Notes: generated from the sequence alone by a model not told the origin. DNA of 38,715 nt from Afipia sp. (GCA_017474385.1 JAFVHU010000091.1:1-38715), one strand, 5' to 3'; shown: positions 8,828-17,177, counted from the stretch's first letter. Translations and numbers: made by a program.

Positions 8828-9022
8828 ATGTCGGACACCTACATCATCGAAGTCAGTTCGGAAGCCGCAGGTATCGTTGTTCGCGAGAAGTCAGGTTTTC
8901 GTTTTTTCGCGGCAGTGCATAAGTTCAATCCGCTCGACGGCCGCGTGTTCAAGAACGCGCGCGAGGCCGAACGCGCCGCCACGCGGTTCCTCGCCGGGCA
9001 ACTGGACCCGCTTCCCGCATAA
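8828..9022 (+). CDS. Small conserved-looking protein of unknown function (64 aa)
   Basis: I do not recognise a named family. The 64-residue product starts MSDTYIIEVSSEAAGIVV and has beta-like N-terminal strands. It then has a basic/aromatic segment FRFFAAVHKFNPLDGRVF and an alanine-rich helix (AREAERAATRFLAG). Coding is supported by strong third-position G/C and by a perfect hairpin terminator starting 16 bases after the stop. It is probably a soluble monocistronic small protein. Function unknown. Confidence 0.6.
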   Translation: MSDTYIIEVSSEAAGIVVREKSGFRFFAAVHKFNPLDGRVFKNAREAERAATRFLAGQLDPLPA

Positions 9023-9037
9023 ACTCTCCCCAAACGA

Positions 9038-9072
9038 AAGAAGGCCGGAATGCGATCCGGCCTTCTTGATTC
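9038..9072. terminator. Bidirectional hairpin terminator
   Basis: A perfect 12-bp stem is formed by AAGAAGGCCGGA at 9038-9049 and TCCGGCCTTCTT at 9056-9067 with a 6-base loop. It sits between the convergent 64-residue gene (ends 9022) and the Old Yellow Enzyme gene (ends 9092), where it can terminate both. Confidence 0.8.
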
Positions 9073-9091
9073 CTGGATATTCGCGACAGCG

Positions 9092-10189
9092 CTATTCCGC
9101 CGCGGCCTGACGGCCGAGCGCCGGATAATCGGTGTAGCCCTTTGCGCCGCCGCCATAGAACGTCGCCTTGTCGAAATCGTTCAGCGGCGCGCCGAGCTTC
9201 AGCCGCTCGACGAGGTCCGGATTCGAAATGAACGGCTTGCCGAACGCGATCAGGTCGGCCTTGTTTCTGTCCAGCACTTCGGTGGCCAGCTTGAAGTCAT
9301 AGCCGTTGTTGGCGATGTAGGCGCCGTTGAAGCGCTTGCGCAGGCTGTCATAGTCGAACGGTGCGATGTCGCGCGGACCGCCGGTCGCGCCTTCGATGAC
9401 ATGGATGTAGATGAGCTTCAGCGCATTGAGTTGATCGACGATGTGATCGAACAGCGGCTGCGGGTTGCTGTCGGAAATGTCGTTGGCGGTCGTCACCGGC
9501 GAGATGCGGATGCCGGTGCGCTCGGCGCCGGCTTCAGCTGCAACGGCTTTTGAAACTTCCAGCATCAGCCGTGCGCGGTTCTCGATGGAGCCGCCGTAGG
9601 CGTCGGTGCGCTTGTTGGCGCCGTCCTTCGCGAACTGGTCGAGCAGGTAGCCGTTTGCGCCATGAATTTCGACGCCGTCAAAACCGGCTGCGAGCGCGTT
9701 GGCGGAGGCGCGCTTGAAGCTGTCGATGATGCCGGGAATTTCACTCAGTTCCAGCGCACGAGGCTCGGACACGTCGGCGAAGGTGCCGCCGACGAAGGTC
9801 TTGCCGTTGGCGCGGACCGCGGAGGGCCCGACCGGTGCGCCGCCGTTCTCCTGCAACGTGGTGTGAGAAATACGTCCGACATGCCAGAGCTGGATGTAGA
9901 TGTGGCCGCCGCGCTCATGAACGCGATCGGTGACCTTGCGCCAGCCTGCGACCTGTTCCTTCGAATAGATGCCGGGCGTGTCCTGATAGCCCTGACCCTG
10001 CTGCGAGACCTGGCTCGCTTCGGTCACCAGCAGTCCGGCCGAGGCGCGCTGTCCGTAGTATTCGATAGCGAGGGGATTGGGTACGAAGCCTGCGAGCGCG
10101 CGGTTGCGCGTCAACGGAGCCATGACGGCGCGATTGGTGAGCGTGACGGCGCCGAGCTTGTAGGGATCGAAGAGTTTGGAAGCGGACAT
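9092..10189 (-). CDS. Old Yellow Enzyme family alkene reductase (NADH:flavin oxidoreductase)
   Basis: This 365-residue TIM-barrel flavoenzyme belongs to the Old Yellow Enzyme family, which reduces activated C=C bonds (enones, N-ethylmaleimide, nitro compounds) with NAD(P)H through FMN. It starts KLFDPYKLGAVTLTNRAVMA with the conserved APLTRNRA segment. The proton-transfer region HGANGYLLDQFAKDGANKRT and the DAYGGSIENRARL motif contain the catalytic His-Asn pair and the nearby Tyr. The phosphate-binding end has DLIAFGKPFISNPDLVERL. It is a single gene facing the terminator at 9038-9067. The length is typical. A NemA-like detoxification role is plausible but the substrate is unknown. Confidence 0.93.
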   Translation of the reverse strand: MSASKLFDPYKLGAVTLTNRAVMAPLTRNRALAGFVPNPLAIEYYGQRASAGLLVTEASQVSQQGQGYQDTPGIYSKEQVAGWRKVTDRVHERGGHIYIQLWHVGRISHTTLQENGGAPVGPSAVRANGKTFVGGTFADVSEPRALELSEIPGIIDSFKRASANALAAGFDGVEIHGANGYLLDQFAKDGANKRTDAYGGSIENRARLMLEVSKAVAAEAGAERTGIRISPVTTANDISDSNPQPLFDHIVDQLNALKLIYIHVIEGATGGPRDIAPFDYDSLRKRFNGAYIANNGYDFKLATEVLDRNKADLIAFGKPFISNPDLVERLKLGAPLNDFDKATFYGGGAKGYTDYPALGRQAAAE

Positions 10190-10441
10190 GGCTGCTCTTT
10201 CCTGAGGACGAGTTCAATGCAGATGCATGTAAGTATCGCGCTGCTGGAAACGCAAGTCACAGCCGATTGAAAAGTGCGGATTCAGCCGCAGCGAATGGCA
10301 GACATGTGTTCGCCATCAGAAACAGCGTTTTCCGCGATGCTGAAGAAGATTTCATTCAAACACGAAGCGAAGACGGCATAAGCCATCTCCTGTCTTCGAT
10401 GTTTCCAGCACAAATCTGCCGTGCGCTTCGGCCCGTGCAAC

Positions 10442-10945
10442 TTATGCCACGCCGAGGAAGTCTCGTTTGCCGAGCTCGACGCCCTTGTGACGCAAAATGT
10501 CGTAGGCCGTGGTGCAATGGAAAAAGAACTGCGGCATCGCCGAGTGGTTGAGAAATTGCTGGCCGGTGAGCGTCATGGTCTTGCCGGGACCGACCGGAAA
10601 CGTGATCTCGCGCGTTTCGGCGCCTTCGTATTTGGCGGGTGGCAGCGCCTCGATGTTCGCCAGAACTTTTTTGATCCGCGTCTGCAATTCCGCGAAAGTG
10701 GTTTCGGTGTCGGCCATCACCGGCAGTTCGGTCTGCGTGAATCGCGCGCAGGCCTTGCCGGAGAAATCGCACGCAAGCTGAACCTGTTTCGTCAACGGAT
10801 ACATTGTCGGGTGCAGCCGCGCCTCGAGCAGGTCGCCTGGCGCGATCTTGTTTGTGGCGGCGTGGGCCTCGGCTTTGGTGAGAATGGCGGAAAGCGCATT
10901 CAATGTGCGAATGAACACCGGAGCTGAACCATCGTAGAATGTCAT
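10442..10945 (-). CDS. DUF1993 family protein
   Basis: This 167-residue protein matches the DUF1993 pattern: an N-terminal helix with SAPVFIRTLNALSAIL, then LLEARLHPTMYPLTKQVQLA, then FAELQTRIKKVLANIEALP. The C-terminal half contains HSAMPQFFFHCTTAYDILRH. The family is thought to adopt a DinB-like four-helix bundle, and the histidines in the last helices could bind metal, but no activity is established. It is transcribed on the same strand as the lytic transglycosylase upstream of it and the reductase downstream, with gaps of 93 and 252 bases, so it is probably its own unit. Confidence 0.85.
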   Translation of the reverse strand: MTFYDGSAPVFIRTLNALSAILTKAEAHAATNKIAPGDLLEARLHPTMYPLTKQVQLACDFSGKACARFTQTELPVMADTETTFAELQTRIKKVLANIEALPPAKYEGAETREITFPVGPGKTMTLTGQQFLNHSAMPQFFFHCTTAYDILRHKGVELGKRDFLGVA

Positions 10946-11038
10946 GAGCGACCTTTCAGGGAAAAATCTTGCCGCGAAACAGGCTCGCCCGATGTAGATG
11001 TTCTCCGTCAGCTTGCAAGGCGCGGGCAGGCAGGAAAA

Positions 11039-12295
11039 TCAGCCGGGCCCGCCACGCATCCGCGCCAGCAATTCGGCGGTCGGCCACGAATCGGCTGGCA
11101 GGCCGTATTTCATCTGCATGGTCTTGATCGCGATGCGGCTTTGCTGACCGAGGATGCCGTCGATCTTGCCGACATTGTAACCCTGCCGCGCCAGCAGTTG
11201 TTGCAATTCCTTGATCTCGTTGAACGGCAATTGCGCAACCGGCGTTGCGGGTTTTCGCATTGGACCCGCGCCCGCAATGCGGGTCGCGAGATAGCCCGCG
11301 GTGGTCGAATAGATCAGCGAGTTATTCCATTCGGTGTAAGCGGCGAAATTCGGATAAGCGAGAAACGCGGGTCCGGTGCGGCCCATCGGCAGCAGCACGG
11401 AAGCGGGCAGTTCGTCCTTCGGCAATGGACGCCCGTCGGCATAGGTCACGCCCCATGCCGCCCACTTCGAGCGCGGATGCTTGATGGTGAGGTCGGCCTG
11501 ATCCCAAGGAAAACGAGACTCAAGATTCGCGGGCACGCGGATTTCCTGCAGCCACGGCTCGCCGCGCCGCCATTTCAATCCGTTCGCGTTGTAGTTCGCC
11601 GTCGAGCCGATTACGTCAGGCGCGCTGCGCAGCATATTGCGATGGCCGTCGCCGTCGTAGTCCACGGCGTAATCGAAGTAATGGCGCGGCAGAAATTGCG
11701 TCTGGCCGAGTTCGCCGGCCCATGAGCCGATCATCTCGTTCGGCGAAAGATCGCCGCGGTCGATGATCTTCAGCGCGGCGATGGTTTCCTGCCGGAACAT
11801 CTCGGAGCGGCGGCAATCATAGGCCAGCGAGACCAGCGAGCGCAGCGTCGGCAGCTTGCCTTGGACAGCGCCAAAGTCGCTCTCCAGCGCCCAGAACGCC
11901 GTGATGACCGCAGGCGGCACGCCGTATTCCTTCTCGGCGCGCGCAAAGGCCTGCGCGTAGGTCTGGATCAGTTGCTGTCCTTTGACCCTGCGGCCTTCGG
12001 ACGCCATGCGCCCGGAGAATTCCGTGAAGATCTGGCCGAAGACACGTTGGCCGCGGTCGCGGTTGACGATGCCCTGGTCGTACACCATGCCGGGGGAAGC
12101 GGCAGCGATCGCACGCTGCGAGACCCCGGCTGCGACCGCGTCCTGTTTCAACTGGGCAAGAAACTGATCGAAGCTCTGGCCGCCATGGCAGCGTGCACCG
12201 CTCTGGGCGAGGGCGGGGGAGGCGATGAGTGATACCGCAATTGCAATCGTAGCTAGCGGGCCCGTCGTAGGTAATAACCGTAGAATGCCAAACAC
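11039..12295 (-). CDS. Lytic murein transglycosylase, MltB-like, with peptidoglycan-binding domain
   Basis: This 418-residue periplasmic enzyme cleaves the MurNAc-GlcNAc bond of peptidoglycan to form 1,6-anhydro ends. I place the start at GTG 12295, where GGGAG lies 7 bases upstream. The in-frame ATG at 12355 would translate the intergenic repeat (giving GRVKPGHD), which is implausible. The GTG start yields a clear signal peptide ending ASPALAQS. The SLT_2 domain follows, with the catalytic glutamate in FWALESDFGAVQG and the FLPRHYFDYAVDYDGDGHRN segment. A C-terminal PG_binding_1 domain has LQQLLARQGYNVGKIDGILG. It is an MltB-type soluble form, since there is no lipobox cysteine. Confidence 0.92.
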   Translation of the reverse strand: MFGILRLLPTTGPLATIAIAVSLIASPALAQSGARCHGGQSFDQFLAQLKQDAVAAGVSQRAIAAASPGMVYDQGIVNRDRGQRVFGQIFTEFSGRMASEGRRVKGQQLIQTYAQAFARAEKEYGVPPAVITAFWALESDFGAVQGKLPTLRSLVSLAYDCRRSEMFRQETIAALKIIDRGDLSPNEMIGSWAGELGQTQFLPRHYFDYAVDYDGDGHRNMLRSAPDVIGSTANYNANGLKWRRGEPWLQEIRVPANLESRFPWDQADLTIKHPRSKWAAWGVTYADGRPLPKDELPASVLLPMGRTGPAFLAYPNFAAYTEWNNSLIYSTTAGYLATRIAGAGPMRKPATPVAQLPFNEIKELQQLLARQGYNVGKIDGILGQQSRIAIKTMQMKYGLPADSWPTAELLARMRGGPG

Positions 12296-12313
12296 ATCGT
12301 GTCTCCCGCAAAT

Positions 12314-12404
12314 GTCATGGCCGGGCTTGACCCGGCCATCCATCAAATCAAACATGCGTAACTCTTGTTTGGATGGGGCGCCGGGTCAAGTCCGGCAACA
12401 AGAC
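12314..12404. repeat. Family A palindromic repeat (copy 1)
   Basis: The first hairpin is ATGGCCGGG/CCCGGCCAT (12317-12325 and 12331-12339). A second hairpin lies near 12380-12396 (GCCGGG...CCGGC), and a TCCATC...GGATGG linker pairing joins them. Related copies occur at 19418, 20031 and 26311. It lies between the divergent transglycosylase and nuclease genes, so both 5' leaders run next to it. Confidence 0.75.
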
Positions 12405-12418
12405 AGCGGTGAAATTCA

Positions 12419-13654
12419 ATGCGGGGCGAAAATTCTGTTCTGGTCTTTTGGCTATTCGCGGCGCTCGCAATTGCAGCATGGATTGCTTGGAATAGAGCTT
12501 CGGCAGCGAGTAAGGAGAAATCAGAGCATTCTAAATCACGCGCTGAGCTTAGTGCTCTACGACGCGAGCAATTGGAGCTTCAACAAAAATACAGTCGAGA
12601 ACTTGCAGAATATCGTAGTTCATCGAATGCGATCATCGCTAAAAAGGATTTTCTTGTTGAGGGGCTAACTAAGATTATCGAGCAACGAAAGTCGCAATTT
12701 CCTTGGCTTGCCTCTGCTTTCGCCGACTTGGGCTTGCTTGTGGCAATGCGTGATGCGGATCATTTAGAGAGAAAGAAGCATCCTGCGAAGAAAGCGGCAG
12801 ACGAGGTTAGAGAGTACGGGAGAAAGAAAAGGCAGGCCGAGCGAGAGTTGCGTATTTTGCGATATCGCGCTGAGTATTACGAAAAATTGTTTCCTTGGAT
12901 TTCTAACTATGTGGGAGACGATGTGCCGGACTCGGCTGTCGATGTCAGCGGCTATGAGCAGGGCGATCAAGATGATCCTGCGCGAAGCTGGCTTAGCGAA
13001 GCTGAGTATACAAAATTACCCAATGTAGAAAAATATCAGAAGGCGCTCGAAAATTGGACGAGGAGAAAGAAATCGAATTGGGAAATAGGAAGGGATTATG
13101 AGCGATACGTGGGTTATCTGTACGAAACTCAAGGTTATGAAGTTCAATTTACCGGAGCAATCGACGGCTTCGCGGACATGGGACGTGACGTGATTGCCCG
13201 ACGCGGCTCTCAGTTGGTGATTGTTCAATGCAAGTATTGGGCATCTCATAAAGAGATTCACGAGAAACATATATTTCAGTTATTCGGATCGTCGCTGGAG
13301 TATGCTTTTCGCTTCAACGCACTAAAAATTGATGGAGTAAAGTCTCTCTTTGATAATCCAAGCCAAAAGATTGGGCTTAATCCTGTTTTGTATACGTCGA
13401 CAAAACTATCAGGCGTTGCGAAGGAAGTGGCCAGAAAATTGAATGTTCAGTTTCACGAACTTGCCCGCATCTCCGATTATCCACTAATCAAATGCAACGT
13501 GTCGGAACGTAACAGAGAAAGAATTTATCATTTGCCGTTTGATCAACAATACGACCGTGTGAAGATCTCCCGGACGCCGGAGATGTATGCTTACACTGTC
13601 GCCGAAGCTGAAAAGGCCGGATTTCGCCGCGCATGGAGGTGGCAGGGCTCTTAA
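12419..13654 (+). CDS. Membrane-anchored Mrr-like restriction endonuclease-fold protein
   Basis: This 411-residue protein has one N-terminal transmembrane helix (about residues 6-24), charged helical regions likely to form coiled coils (about 31-70 and 112-160), and an Mrr-type nuclease domain (about 218-350). The PD-(D/E)xK residues visible are Glu228 (GRDYERYVG), Asp257 (MGRDVIA) and Gln270-x-Lys272 (IVQCKYW). A C-terminal module has YHLPFDQQYDRVKI, then TVAEAEKAGFRRAWRW. Base composition is clearly lower than the neighbours (27 G/C of 60 at 12481-12540), suggesting acquisition. The ribosome binding site is weak (GGTGA). No methyltransferase is nearby, so classical restriction-modification is unlikely. 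A role in degrading foreign or modified DNA near the membrane is an inference. Confidence 0.85.
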   Translation: MRGENSVLVFWLFAALAIAAWIAWNRASAASKEKSEHSKSRAELSALRREQLELQQKYSRELAEYRSSSNAIIAKKDFLVEGLTKIIEQRKSQFPWLASAFADLGLLVAMRDADHLERKKHPAKKAADEVREYGRKKRQAERELRILRYRAEYYEKLFPWISNYVGDDVPDSAVDVSGYEQGDQDDPARSWLSEAEYTKLPNVEKYQKALENWTRRKKSNWEIGRDYERYVGYLYETQGYEVQFTGAIDGFADMGRDVIARRGSQLVIVQCKYWASHKEIHEKHIFQLFGSSLEYAFRFNALKIDGVKSLFDNPSQKIGLNPVLYTSTKLSGVAKEVARKLNVQFHELARISDYPLIKCNVSERNRERIYHLPFDQQYDRVKISRTPEMYAYTVAEAEKAGFRRAWRWQGS

Positions 13655-13791
13655 TAGTTGTCGCGCGTTACTGAACGATAACGACGATATCGTTACTTAT
13701 TTTGGTAGAGAATCCGCGGTAGCGCTGTCGGCAGACTGCAGTGATCTCAACAGACCGCGCACGTCTCATTCGCATTCCACATCCGCACACA

Positions 13792-13825
13792 AAAATGCCC
13801 GGCTTGAGGCCGGGCATTTTGTTTT
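13792..13825 (-). terminator. Rho-independent terminator of aceA
   Basis: A perfect 12-bp stem is formed by AAAATGCCCGGC (13792-13803) and GCCGGGCATTTT (13809-13820) with a 5-base loop. Read on the minus strand it follows the aceA stop by about 27 bases and ends in a T-run. It could also stop transcription arriving from the nuclease gene on the plus strand. Confidence 0.85.
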
Positions 13826-13847
13826 TGTGATTGTGTCGAGCCGTTCG

Positions 13848-15485
13848 TTAGCCGAACTGGTTCATTGTGTTGTGAGCGCCACCGGCCTTGAGGGCCGCTT
13901 CGCCAGCGAAGTATTCCTTGTGGTCGTCGCCGATGTCGGAGCCGGCCATGTTCTGGTGCTTCGCGCAGGCGATACCCTGGCGGATTTCAGCACGCTGAAC
14001 GTTCTTCACGTAGCCGAGCATGCCCTGGTCGCCGAAGTATTCCTTCGAGAGGTTATCGGTCGACAGCGCTGCCGTGTGATAGGTCGGCAACGTGATCAGG
14101 TGGTGGAAGATGCCGGCACGCTTCGCCGAATCCGCCTGGAAGGTGCGGATGAGCTGGTCGGCTTCGATCGCCAGCGGCGTCTCGTCATACTCCACCTTCA
14201 TCAGCTCGGCGCGGTTGTACTTGCTGACATCCTTACCGGCGGCCTTCCACTCGTCGAACACCTGCCAGCGGAAGTTCAGCGTCCAGTTGAACGACGGCGA
14301 GTTGTTGTAGGCCAGCTTCGCGTTCGGGATCACCTCGCGGACGCGATCGACCATTTCGGCGATCTGCGCGATGTTCGGCCGCTCGGTTTCGATCCACAGC
14401 AGGTCAGCACCGTTCTGCAGCGACGTGATGCTGTCGAGGACGCAGCGGTCGACGCCCGTGCCAGCGCGGAACTGATACAGATTGCTCGGCAGGCGCTTCG
14501 GACGCAGCAGCTTGCCGTTGCGGCTGATGATGACATCGCCGTTGCCGATCTTGGATGCGTCAACTTCGTCGCAGTCGAGGAAGCTATTGTACTGGTCGCC
14601 GAGGTCGCCCGGCTTGTGGCTGACAGCGATCTGCTGCGTGAGGCCGGCGCCGAGCGAGTCGGTGCGGGTCACGATGATGCCGTTGTCCACGCCCATTTCG
14701 AGGAACGCGTGGCGGCATGCACGGATCTTCGCGAGGAAAACCTCGTGCGGCACGGTCACCTTGCCGTCCTGATGGCCGCACTGCTTTTCGTCGGACACCT
14801 GGTTTTCGATCTGCAGGGCGCAGGCGCCTGCTTCGATCATCTTCTTGGCGAGCAGATAGGTTGCCTCGGCATTGCCGAAACCAGCGTCGATGTCGGCGAT
14901 CACCGGCACGACGTGGGTCTGGAAGTTGTCGATCTTCGCGATCAACGCGGTTTCCTTGGCCTTGTCGCCGGCCTTACGCGCGGCGTCGAGTTCACGGAAG
15001 ATATCGTTGAGTTCGCGCGAGTCGGCCTGACGCAGGAAGGTGTAAAGCTCTTCGATCAGCGCCGGCACCGAGGTCTTCTCGTGCATCGACTGATCCGGCA
15101 GCGGTCCGAATTCGGAGCGCAGCGCCGCGATCATCCAGCCCGACAGGTAGAGGTAACGGCGATCGGTCTTGCCGCCGAAGTGCTTCTTGATCGAGATCAG
15201 CTTCTGCTGGGCGATGAAGCCGTGCCAGCAACCCAGCGACTGGGTGTACTTGGTGGGATCGGCGTCATACGCAGCCATGTCTGCGCGCATCACGTCCGCG
15301 GTGTAGCGGGCGACGTCGAGGCCGGTCTTGAAACGATTCTGCAGGCGCATGCGGGCGACCGCTTCGGCGGTCACGCCGTTCCAGGCCGGCTGCTCCTTGA
15401 GGAGGGCCTCAGCCGCAGTGATCTCGGCCTGGTAAGAAGACGGGCCCTGAATTTGGTCGGTGATTCCGCGCGTTTGGTAATTCAT
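13848..15485 (-). CDS. aceA: Isocitrate lyase, long (Pseudomonas-type) subgroup
   Basis: This 545-residue enzyme cleaves isocitrate to glyoxylate and succinate, the first step of the glyoxylate shunt used for growth on acetate and fatty acids. The active-site loop reads DEKQCGHQDGKVTVPHE, with the catalytic cysteine in KQCGH rather than the KKCGH of the short E. coli-type enzyme; this and the length fit the longer subgroup. Metal and substrate residues lie in VIADIDAGFGNAEA, and NNSPSFNWTLNF is the second conserved site. AGGGGA precedes the ATG by about 8 bases. It diverges from a ScfR/RamB-type regulator over a 150-base AT-rich gap with repeated sites, implying control by carbon source. Confidence 0.96.
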   Translation of the reverse strand: MNYQTRGITDQIQGPSSYQAEITAAEALLKEQPAWNGVTAEAVARMRLQNRFKTGLDVARYTADVMRADMAAYDADPTKYTQSLGCWHGFIAQQKLISIKKHFGGKTDRRYLYLSGWMIAALRSEFGPLPDQSMHEKTSVPALIEELYTFLRQADSRELNDIFRELDAARKAGDKAKETALIAKIDNFQTHVVPVIADIDAGFGNAEATYLLAKKMIEAGACALQIENQVSDEKQCGHQDGKVTVPHEVFLAKIRACRHAFLEMGVDNGIIVTRTDSLGAGLTQQIAVSHKPGDLGDQYNSFLDCDEVDASKIGNGDVIISRNGKLLRPKRLPSNLYQFRAGTGVDRCVLDSITSLQNGADLLWIETERPNIAQIAEMVDRVREVIPNAKLAYNNSPSFNWTLNFRWQVFDEWKAAGKDVSKYNRAELMKVEYDETPLAIEADQLIRTFQADSAKRAGIFHHLITLPTYHTAALSTDNLSKEYFGDQGMLGYVKNVQRAEIRQGIACAKHQNMAGSDIGDDHKEYFAGEAALKAGGAHNTMNQFG

Positions 15486-15566
15486 GGTTGTGATCCCCTG
15501 TGAAGTTGCCCCTGTTTCAACGCATCACGCGATCAATCGCTAGGGGTTTCGAAGATAGCTTGTCAG

Positions 15567-15607
15567 ACTTTACAAACTTTAATTGTAATGCTGTAATTAC
15601 TTTACAA
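15567..15607. promoter_or_regulatory. Probable operator cluster between aceA and its regulator
   Basis: An AT-rich stretch in a GC-rich genome carries ACTTTACAA at 15567-15575 and again at 15599-15607. These direct repeats are 32 bases apart, about three DNA turns. Between them are TTGTAA (15583-15588) and TGTAATTAC (15592-15600), the inverted form of the same TTACAA core. The cluster lies between the divergent aceA and ScfR/RamB-like genes, where a shared operator is expected. The protein that binds is inferred from context. Confidence 0.6.
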
Positions 15608-15635
15608 TTTGGTGAGTTTGGCAAGGCGGCCGCCT

Positions 15636-17075
15636 ATGGCGACATCGACAATTCGCTCGGTTTTTATGGGTCCGCGGCTGCGGCGGCTGCGGCGCGACCT
15701 CGGGCTGACCCAGGCCGATATGGCGGCCGATCTGGATATTTCCGCGCCTTACGTGGCGCTTCTGGAGCGCAATCAGCGGCCGGTGACGGCCGATATGCTG
15801 CTGCGTCTGGCCCGCACCTACAAGATCGATCTGGCCGATCTCGCGGGCGACGGCGGCGCCGATCATACGGCGCGAATGCAGGCGGTTCTGAAAGAGCCGA
15901 TGTTTGCCGACATCGACATTCCCTCGCTTGAAATCAGCGATATCGCAATCGGCTATCCGGGATTGGCGGAGGCGTTCCTGCGGCTTTACACGGCCTACCG
16001 CGAAGAACAACTCGCACTGGCGGATCGCAGAAGTCCCGGTTTGTCAGGGACTGCATCGCGCTCAGGCCGGGATAGTCTGGACGTCAACGATCCGGTTGCA
16101 GAAGTCCGGCGGTTTCTGGCCGCGCGGCGGAATAACTTCGCCGATCTCGATGATGCGGCCGAGCGCATTTTGCACGGCCATGCGGATCAGGGCTGGTTTA
16201 TCGAACGGCTGAGCAGTCGGCATAATCTTCGCGTTCGCCACCTGCCGCCCGATGTCATGCTCGGCGCTGTGAGACGGCTGGATCGTCACCGCAAGGAAAT
16301 CCTGTTTGACGACTCGCTCGACACCGCGAGCTTCAATTTCCAGTTGGCCCAGCAGCTTGCCTATCTCGAATTTCAGGATGAGATCGGAACGGCGCTGAAA
16401 GCCGGCCAGTTCACCAGCAAGAGCGCCGAATTGCTGGCGCATCGCTCGCTTGCAAGTTACGCCGCCGCGGCGCTGATCATGCCGTATTCTGCATTCGTGA
16501 AAGCCGCGGAGACGCGCCGTTACGATGTTGAAGCGCTGGCGCGTCAGTTCGGAACCAGCTTCGAACAGACCGCGCATCGCATCACGACATTGCAGCGGCC
16601 GGGCTCGGAAAAGGTTCCGTTCTTTTTGATCCGCGTCGATCCGGCAGGCAACATTTCCAAACTGCTCGACGGCGCTGGCTTTCCCTTCGCTAAGCACGGC
16701 GGCGCTTGTCCGCTGTGGTCTGTTCACGGGGTTTTCAAAACGCCGCGCCAGATCGTGACGCAGTGGCTGGAATTGCCTGACGGTCAGCGATTTTTCTCGA
16801 TTGCCCGTACGGTCACCGCCGGTGGCGGCTCGTTCGGCGCTGTGCGCGTGGAGCGTGCAATTGCGATCGGATGTGCTGCCGAGCATGCCGAAAAGCTGAT
16901 TTATACCAGCGATGAATCCGGGCCGCGTGCCGATGCGCCGACGCCGATTGGCGTTGCATGCCGCGTCTGCCATCGTCCGACATGTGCCGCGCGATCCGAG
17001 CTTCCGATCGGCCGTGAACTGCTTCCCGACGATTACCGGCGGCTCAGCGTTCCGTTCGGGTTCTCATCTGACTGA
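15636..17075 (+). CDS. ScfR/RamB-type XRE family transcriptional regulator
   Basis: This 479-residue regulator has an N-terminal XRE helix-turn-helix (about residues 10-65: LRRLRRDLGLTQADMAADLD, then ISAPYVALLERNQRPVTADM). The middle region resembles IrrE/ImmA (DUF955). The C-terminal domain is of DUF2083 type, with cysteines in GGACPLW and ACRVCHRPTCAAR. In actinobacteria, RamB of this architecture controls aceA/aceB and acetate use, matching its position divergent from aceA. The HExxH zinc motif expected in the middle domain is replaced by AQQLAYLEF, so it is probably not a protease. I prefer ATG 15636 over 15609 because the latter begins in the AT-rich operator region. A further in-frame ATG at 15666 is possible. 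Confidence 0.9.
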   Translation: MATSTIRSVFMGPRLRRLRRDLGLTQADMAADLDISAPYVALLERNQRPVTADMLLRLARTYKIDLADLAGDGGADHTARMQAVLKEPMFADIDIPSLEISDIAIGYPGLAEAFLRLYTAYREEQLALADRRSPGLSGTASRSGRDSLDVNDPVAEVRRFLAARRNNFADLDDAAERILHGHADQGWFIERLSSRHNLRVRHLPPDVMLGAVRRLDRHRKEILFDDSLDTASFNFQLAQQLAYLEFQDEIGTALKAGQFTSKSAELLAHRSLASYAAAALIMPYSAFVKAAETRRYDVEALARQFGTSFEQTAHRITTLQRPGSEKVPFFLIRVDPAGNISKLLDGAGFPFAKHGGACPLWSVHGVFKTPRQIVTQWLELPDGQRFFSIARTVTAGGGSFGAVRVERAIAIGCAAEHAEKLIYTSDESGPRADAPTPIGVACRVCHRPTCAARSELPIGRELLPDDYRRLSVPFGFSSD

Positions 17076-17177
17076 GAGTTTGTGAGGCGGTGCTGGTATT
17101 TTGAATCCGAAGTTCGCCTTATTTTGCAGCGCCTTCTGTAGCGATGATGCGGACTTGCGAACCGCCACGCTGGATTA

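Noticed and set aside
10190-10441. Short plus-strand open frames upstream of the Old Yellow Enzyme gene
   Set aside because: They lack ribosome binding sites and recognisable products. The region is most likely the promoter of the reductase gene.
13587-15503. 638-codon plus-strand open frame covering aceA
   Set aside because: It is antisense to a clear isocitrate lyase gene and crosses its terminator.
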